Part shown: one piece after another, positions 59,115 to 64,000 of the stretch
Position numbering within the stretch: the stretch's first letter is position 1
How the letters are laid out: every line of letters starts with the position of its first letter
NCBI GenBank assembly: GCA_023101885.1
Contig: JALPQD010000007.1
Coordinates: 2,562,124-2,626,123, forward strand
Length of the DNA: 64,000 nucleotides
Direction: 5' to 3'
Source: Typhlomys cinereus
Taxonomy: Eukaryota; Chordata; Mammalia; Rodentia; Platacanthomyidae
Translations under genes and position numbers: made by a program
The notes under the pieces: generated by a model
Told to the model about the DNA's origin: nothing
What the model saw: only the letters and a program-made list of their open reading frames with translations
The model's database searches: none

Positions 59115-59285
59115 TCTAAATGAGACTCATGAAGATGGGTCAGTGGATAATGGTGCTTTGCCACACCAGCCTGACAATCTGAGTGCACAGAATCCATATA
59201 AAGTTAGAAGGAGAGACCTGGCTCCTGACGACTACATATGCGGTGCCATGCATTCCCCACAATAGTAATAAGTATTAATGCTAAA
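59115..59285 (+). mobile_element. Decayed B2/B3-type SINE
   Basis: 'gaagatgggtcagtggataa', 'cctgacaatctgagtgcaca' and 'gttagaaggagagacctggc' follow the rodent SINE order on the plus strand. Confidence 0.6.
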
Positions 59286-60384
59286 CTAGGATTAAAATAG
59301 AGAGAACTTCTGGATTCAGAGGAGAGTTTGCGAGCAGTCTCTTCGTGATGTCCTCAGTCGGTGTTCTTCCCAGAGCACTATATACTCTTGCCTTCTTTTG
59401 TCATGGGCACTAGGTACGAAACCGGACCACTGTTCAATCTTTTTCAAATAGAAGCCAAAAGCATGGACATTCGCTTCTACTCATGTCCTATGAGCCAAAA
59501 CTGGTCATGTGACCCAGTTAAGCTGCAAATTCTTTGTAGGTATACTGTTCACCACACGCAGACAAGACAGAAAGACTCACTGGTGTGATGACCCCCAACA
59601 AGACTGACTGTACCATCCCAGAGGTGATCAGTGAGAATTTACCATTTCTAAAACATCTTGAAACAGGTTGACTCATGGGCTACTTGATCTTTGAAGCTGA
59701 ATTAGTCTACCTAAACACGAGGAACATATTCAAAGGGCTCACAGAAGGAGCAATGGATATCAGTGTTTCCTGCTTTTTTCTCCCCATGCCAAGTGTGAGT
59801 GTGGATGTTAAATTAAATACATTTGTATCTTAAGCAAGAGTCATTTGCAGATGCTACTAGGCATCCAGTGATATAATTTTTCTGTATAGGAAAAGGAATC
59901 GTTTTCCTGTGTTTATTTTGGATTTCCAGGTCCACCTACAAGTGAAGACAAAAGAAATTGCTCATAAGTACAAAGTTAGCTTTACTAGCAAGTGCTGGGA
60001 GCAGTGGTATGATCCTCTGCAGCAAACATCATGGGAAATACCCTGTATTGGTCATAGGTAGAAGGCAGGAGGCAGACAGCCGGGAGTGGGAGGAACTAAT
60101 AACTATCTGGGCTACAGTCCTTGTTGGAATTCCTGCAGAAGAGATGAGACAGAGAATGTAAATCCAAGTTGGATTGGCTAATGTGGGCTCAAAGCCACAG
60201 ACAAAGTTCACAACTGTCTCCTGCTTAGACCTGGGAATGTAAACAGAAGGAAAAATGCCTCTCAGAGTACTCCGAGTTGATATATCAAGGTTTGCTCCAA
60301 CTGAACCATTTGCCTTCTACAAGAATCAGTTAACCCCTTTTAGTAGGGAAAGTCTGTCCTCTAGCACGTAAAACTTTTACTTTT
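59286..60384. other. No gene seen
   Basis: Unique-looking sequence. 'gctgggagcagtggtatgat' and 'gtaggaaggcag'-like text near 60000-60070 hints at a decayed B1. No exon supported. Confidence 0.4.
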
Positions 60385-60545
60385 CGTCTTTATTTTTATT
60401 TATTATTATCAAATGCTTGTGATGTGGGGGGGGACACATAAGCCAATTTCGTGGATTCACTTCTCTCCTTTCACCTTTATGCGGGTTCCAGGACTCAAGC
60501 CTCGTGTGGTCAGTACCTTCATCTGCTCACTCATTTTACCAGTCC
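60385..60545 (-). mobile_element. Decayed B2/B3-type SINE, minus strand
   Basis: A T/A-rich tail (60385-60412), then reversed body 'ggattcacttctctcctttc' and 'gcgggttccaggactcaagc', and the reversed head 'catctgctcactcattttac'. Confidence 0.6.
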
Positions 60546-61166
60546 TAGAAATGCTTATAAGATATCAGACCATCATTGCATGTTTAAAATAAAAACCATG
60601 CAAGCCAAATGTTCAACAATGTAATTCTGTACTTGGATGTGAGGTCAGCTTTGTACACCTGTGAAACTAAGTATCAAATGTAAGATCCTACCTGCAACTT
60701 CCTGCTTCTGTGATCCCACTCTCCACCTCCAGGTGTGAACTCGCAGGCATAAGTAGCTTGAGTTAGCTCTTGGTGACGGCTCTGAAGTTCACTGCCATGA
60801 CCTCAGCAGTCTTTGCATAGGTGAGAACTGAGCGTCCTTTCCAAAACTGTAAAACAGATGGCAATCTGCTCCTGTCCATAGAGAATTGACTCTGAAGGTT
60901 TTCTGGTCCATTACAAATGGAAATGAAGCAAAGCCTTTCTTTGCATTCTGTTTTTGTAGAGCTGTTTCCCAAAGCAGACCTCTACAAAGGAAAGAAGGAG
61001 CACATAGAAATCTGACCCCTGAAACTCATTGCAGTTAGTGACATTTACCCTGTAATTTGTGATTTGTTCCAAATCTGTGAAGGGCTTGTGCACCCCACCT
61101 CCCCTGTGTGATTCTCAGCTCCAGCCACATACTAGGATCATCAGGTTTCCCCAAAACTCACAGCAA
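60546..61166. other. No gene seen
   Basis: Unrecognised sequence without a supported exon. Confidence 0.4.
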
Positions 61167-61180
61167 AGGATCCTTTCTTT
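61167..61180 (+). repeat. TSD of chimeric insertion, left copy
   Basis: 'aggatcctttcttt' is repeated exactly at 62340-62353. It is followed by T (reversed poly(A)). Confidence 0.96.
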
Positions 61181-62257
61181 TTTTTTAATTGTTGAATACT
61201 TTTTTATTATTATTTCCGCTCATACAAACTTAATAGGTACACCAGTTCCCTACCTCCCTCCTCCTCCCCCCGACCCCCCTGCTGCTCCTCCCCTCACCCT
61301 CTCCTCCCCGTCCCCCAGTGCCCCCCCCAATTCCCAGAGAGTCCTTTCTTGTGCATACCTGACTCTCCTCTGGGTCCTCCTCTCCGATGATGTACAAGGA
61401 CCCAGTGGCATTTCCCTGAACCCTTTCCCGTGTTCCCCTTAAGCATAGGAACACTGCTGTGGCTGCCAATCCCTTGCCTACAAGGATCTTGGTGCCTTTA
61501 GCAAATGCTAGACTTTGTGAGGTCAATAAGTGTGTTGGACATTGCGCAGGGCATGCAAAGTCTTATTATGATTGCTTCGGCCCTAACTTGTGTGGAGTAT
61601 CTTGCAAATCATTGCTCCTCCCATCCTTTTGCTCTTACACTCTTACCGCCCCCTCTTCCGCAAATGTCCCTGAGCTTCAGGATGGGGAGAAATTAGTCTG
61701 GCCTAGTTCTAGGTGGTCGATATAGAGTCTCTGAAGTTCTGGGTTGTGGTTTGTTGATTTTCTTTTGCAGTTTTGCTGCTCCTGCAATGCCCTTCACTCC
61801 ATCCTGGTGGGCATTGTATATCACCCCCTGGCCAGAGACAAAAAGCTATTAAACTGGAGTCTTGTTAAGAGCACATTCAAGGGTAGATGTAATAAAAGTA
61901 GGAAACCTCGGTGAGGGAGGGGTCAATCACCCATTTGCAAAATGGCTACTTTTTATCTGCCAGACTATATGCCTTCCCCTTCTGGTGAGATCATACCCCC
62001 TCAGTTGTAAATGATCAGGAAGGAACATCTGTGAACTTAACCAGGTGTCACATTACTTACTTGAAGTCCTTGATGGAGGCCTATTTTCTCTGCTGTAACA
62101 TGGTCCCCTCTCTCCTTGTTTCTGGTGTGGCCCTCCAACCCCATCCCTCCTGTTCTAATCCTTGCAATTACTGTAGGTATTACATAGATTTACCTTTGAG
62201 TGTCTCAAGGTGGGCTGGGTGGGTTTGGTACTAGGAGCCACCTATTAGGGAGCACAT
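61181..62257 (-). mobile_element. L1 3' portion of the chimera
   Basis: The reversed terminus 'gctcatacaaacttaatagg', a pyrimidine tract, full 3' UTR, and the last bases of ORF2 ('ccacctattagggag'). It keeps the 31-bp 3' UTR segment absent from E1 and E3. Non-coding. Confidence 0.93.
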
Positions 62258-62339
62258 TATACGTGGGGTCTAGGATCCGAACTCAGGACCTTCCGCCTGC
62301 AAGGCAAAGGCTTAACCCCTGAGCCACCTCTCCAGCCCC
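62258..62339 (-). mobile_element. B2-like SINE head portion of the chimera
   Basis: Complement of the SINE 5' region, closest to 30064-30145: 'ggaaggtcctgagttcggat' and 'cctagaccccacgta'. It contains the polymerase III A- and B-box region only. Confidence 0.92.
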
Positions 62340-62353
62340 AGGATCCTTTCTTT
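62340..62353 (+). repeat. TSD of chimeric insertion, right copy
   Basis: Exact match to 61167-61180. Confidence 0.96.
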
Positions 62354-62699
62354 ATAGTTACATTCAGAGCATTTGGTCTGTAGATCCTAATATGATACTT
62401 AATGAAAATCTGTCTCTGTGCCTTCTCCACAAGAGACCCTTATCTCTATAGTTTGTCAATATCCCTTGATTACTTTACATCCAATTATTATTGCTCGAAA
62501 ATATTATTTGTTTGCACTTAGTTATCGACATATCTGTATTACTCCATGTACATTTGCAGATGGAGACATTGGAATATGCATTTCCCTTTACATTCTGCCC
62601 TACACTGATGGCAGACGGCATTGACCAAGAAGTCCCTGTGGGCTGCAGGATGACGGTATGAATAATGGAAAGCAAGTGAAGAAATGACAGAAGTGTCTT
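62354..62699. other. No gene seen
   Basis: Unique-looking sequence. Confidence 0.4.
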
Positions 62700-62918
62700 T
62701 GGAGCTGATGACGTAGCTTTGTCAGGCAAGGGATGTGCCTAGCGTGCTGGGAGCCCTGTGCTTGTCCCAGCATCACACAAAGTGAGCCTGGTGCGTCTCA
62801 CCTGTGCTTCTCGCACTCTAGCAGTGCACGCAGAGGAACCTGAAGTTCAAGGTCATCCTTGGCTAGTGAGTTCTAGAACTGACTGGGATATATGAGACCA
62901 AAAAAAAAAAAAAAAAAT
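62700..62918 (+). mobile_element. B4-type (ID plus B1) SINE
   Basis: An ID-like head 'gatgacgtagctttgtcagg' and 'gtgctgggagccctgtgctt' is followed by a B1-like part 'gagcctggtgcgtctcacct' and 'gaagttcaaggtcatccttg', 'gggatatatgagacc' and an A18 tail. The ID + B1 order defines rodent B4. Confidence 0.75.
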
Positions 62919-63639
62919 CCTTAAATAGAAAAAAAATTCTCAACTCTATTCGGTCTAAACCCAACACTTGCCATTTATGAAATGAGAATGTGTTCCTGTG
63001 ATTGATGAACCAAATAATTTCAGTGTGAAATATACTTAGAAAACTCAAAGACTTTTACTGACTTCCACTCATTGAAGGGAGAAAACTGTAGTTTGAAAAC
63101 CTGATTTCATGTCCTCTGAAATGCTACACACTGAACACAAAGCCCACTGTTTAGGACTGTTATCCTTCGTGATAGTCATCTACCTGCAGAGTCAGAAACA
63201 GTCTGACTGAGAGTGCGTTTGGTTGCTTGTGGGGTCAGAAACGTCCTCTGTGAGCCTGTGGATTACTTGTTGACAAGAATTATCACTGTCTGGCTTCTCT
63301 CTATTTGACACATGGCTTCTTTAAAGAGGTAGTTACACGTCCACAGCAATGTGCCTGTATTTTTCTACCAGTAGTTTTCAGCTCACAAGCTCTTCAGCTG
63401 TGCTCATACATTACATTATTGTTGATTGATAAGTATTCTTTAATGAAGCAATATACTAAGCATGAAGCAAGGCCACTAACCAGTCGATGAGCTAATATGT
63501 ATAAAGTTGGCATTCCCGTTGACATATAAGAAAACTCTCATTTCAGTTTCTACAACTTGGGGACATTGGTAATAACAGACTTTTATTTCATTTGCTGCTT
63601 TATTTGATCTATAAAATATGTTGATATAAAATTATGTAT
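62919..63639. other. No gene seen
   Basis: Unrecognised sequence. Confidence 0.4.
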
Positions 63640-63692
63640 GTGTGTGACTAAATGTGTGTGTGTGTGTGTGTGTGTATGTGTGTGTGTGTGTC
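63640..63692 (+). repeat. (TG)n microsatellite
   Basis: TG dinucleotides with 'tatg' interruptions. Confidence 0.95.
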
Positions 63693-63713
63693 TATGAATG
63701 AGATGTCATGTGT

Positions 63714-64000
63714 CTTAGTTACTTTCCCTTTGGCTGTGATAAATCATCTGAGAAAGGAAAATTAAAGGATAAATGGTTTATGCTAGCTGAAGGCTCCAGA
63801 AAATAAGGGTAAAGAACATATAATGGCAAAGGCAGGATACTGGGGATTCATGTGGCACCTCTACTCAGGAAGCAGAGCAAACAGGAAGTGCGGCCAGACT
63901 AGAAAACCCCAGAGTTTGTCCCGAGTGACGTGCTTCCTCCAGTGAGATACCACTTGCTGAAAGCTCTTTGCCAAACAGCACCACCAGCAGTTGTCCAAGT
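63714..64000 (+). mobile_element. MaLR-type fragment, runs off the window
   Basis: 'cttagttactttccctttgg', 'ctgtgataaatcatctgaga' and 'gtgcttcctccagtgagata' follow the same phrase order as rodent MaLR-related repeats. The right end is outside the window. Confidence 0.5.

Larger units (their letters stand above)
61181..62339 (-). mobile_element. Chimeric retrotransposed unit: SINE 5' head fused to L1 3' end
   Basis: Read on the minus strand: a SINE head starting exactly at its canonical 5' base 'ggggctggagaggtggctca' (62339) and running about 80 nt through the B box to 'gaccccacgtata'. It then switches at 62258-62264 into L1 at the end of ORF2 and the entire 3' UTR, and ends in poly(A) (61181-61200). 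A single 14-bp TSD pair flanks the composite. There is no A tail, TSD or SINE 3' body between the two parts, so they were inserted together. Confidence 0.93.

Overview
This window looks like a gene-poor stretch of nuclear DNA from a mouse-like (myomorph) rodent that is neither mouse nor rat. The evidence is the repeat set: tRNA-derived SINEs with a B2-like head (start ggggctggagagatggctc), B3-, B1- and B4-type SINEs, MaLR-type LTR fragments, and one coherent family of young LINE-1 (L1) elements. The L1 family has GC-rich tandem 5' monomers, a 355-residue ORF1 and a polypurine 3' UTR. I cannot fix the species; a jerboa-like or other non-murine myomorph is possible. I see no host protein-coding exon, tRNA or rRNA gene. 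The only long conserved reading frames belong to L1.

Layout. 1-12776: mostly unique or decayed sequence with old SINEs, a 5'-truncated L1 (4551-5087), an old mammalian L1 piece (9500-9962) and a purine tract. 12777-19564: a full-length plus-strand L1 (E1) with intact ORF1, decayed ORF2 and about 427 bp of an older L1 3' UTR carried behind its first poly(A); one 15-bp target-site duplication (TSD) brackets everything. 19565-32542: SINEs, short L1 tails, microsatellites, a 114-bp inverted repeat with 97% identical arms (25261/26415) and a MaLR LTR. 32543-39852: a near full-length minus-strand L1 (E2), interrupted by a later L1 (36330-37246). 39547-41164: a rearranged block in which the E2 5' end plus its flank is duplicated and the adjoining 98 bp is inverted. 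41165-43590: old internally deleted L1 (E4) and an older L1 tail. 43591-55898: unique DNA, a SINE split by a truncated L1 (E5, 47501-48964), an old L1 tail, a B2-like SINE with clear TSDs and a 390-bp purine tract. 55899-58809: an L1 (E3) with 5' monomers and intact ORF1 but almost all of ORF2 deleted. 58810-64000: SINE remnants and a chimeric insertion at 61181-62339 in which a SINE 5' head is fused to an L1 3' half inside one TSD.

How the parts work together. L1 ORF1p (RNA chaperone) and ORF2p (endonuclease and reverse transcriptase) copy L1 RNA, and SINE RNA in trans, into TT/AAAA-like sites. The window records standard outcomes (5' truncation, TSDs, nesting) and unusual ones (poly(A) read-through or template switching, a SINE/L1 chimera, internal deletion leaving an ORF1-only element, and post-insertion duplication with inversion). 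ORF2 is broken in every copy here, so none looks autonomous; ORF1 is open in E1 and E3.
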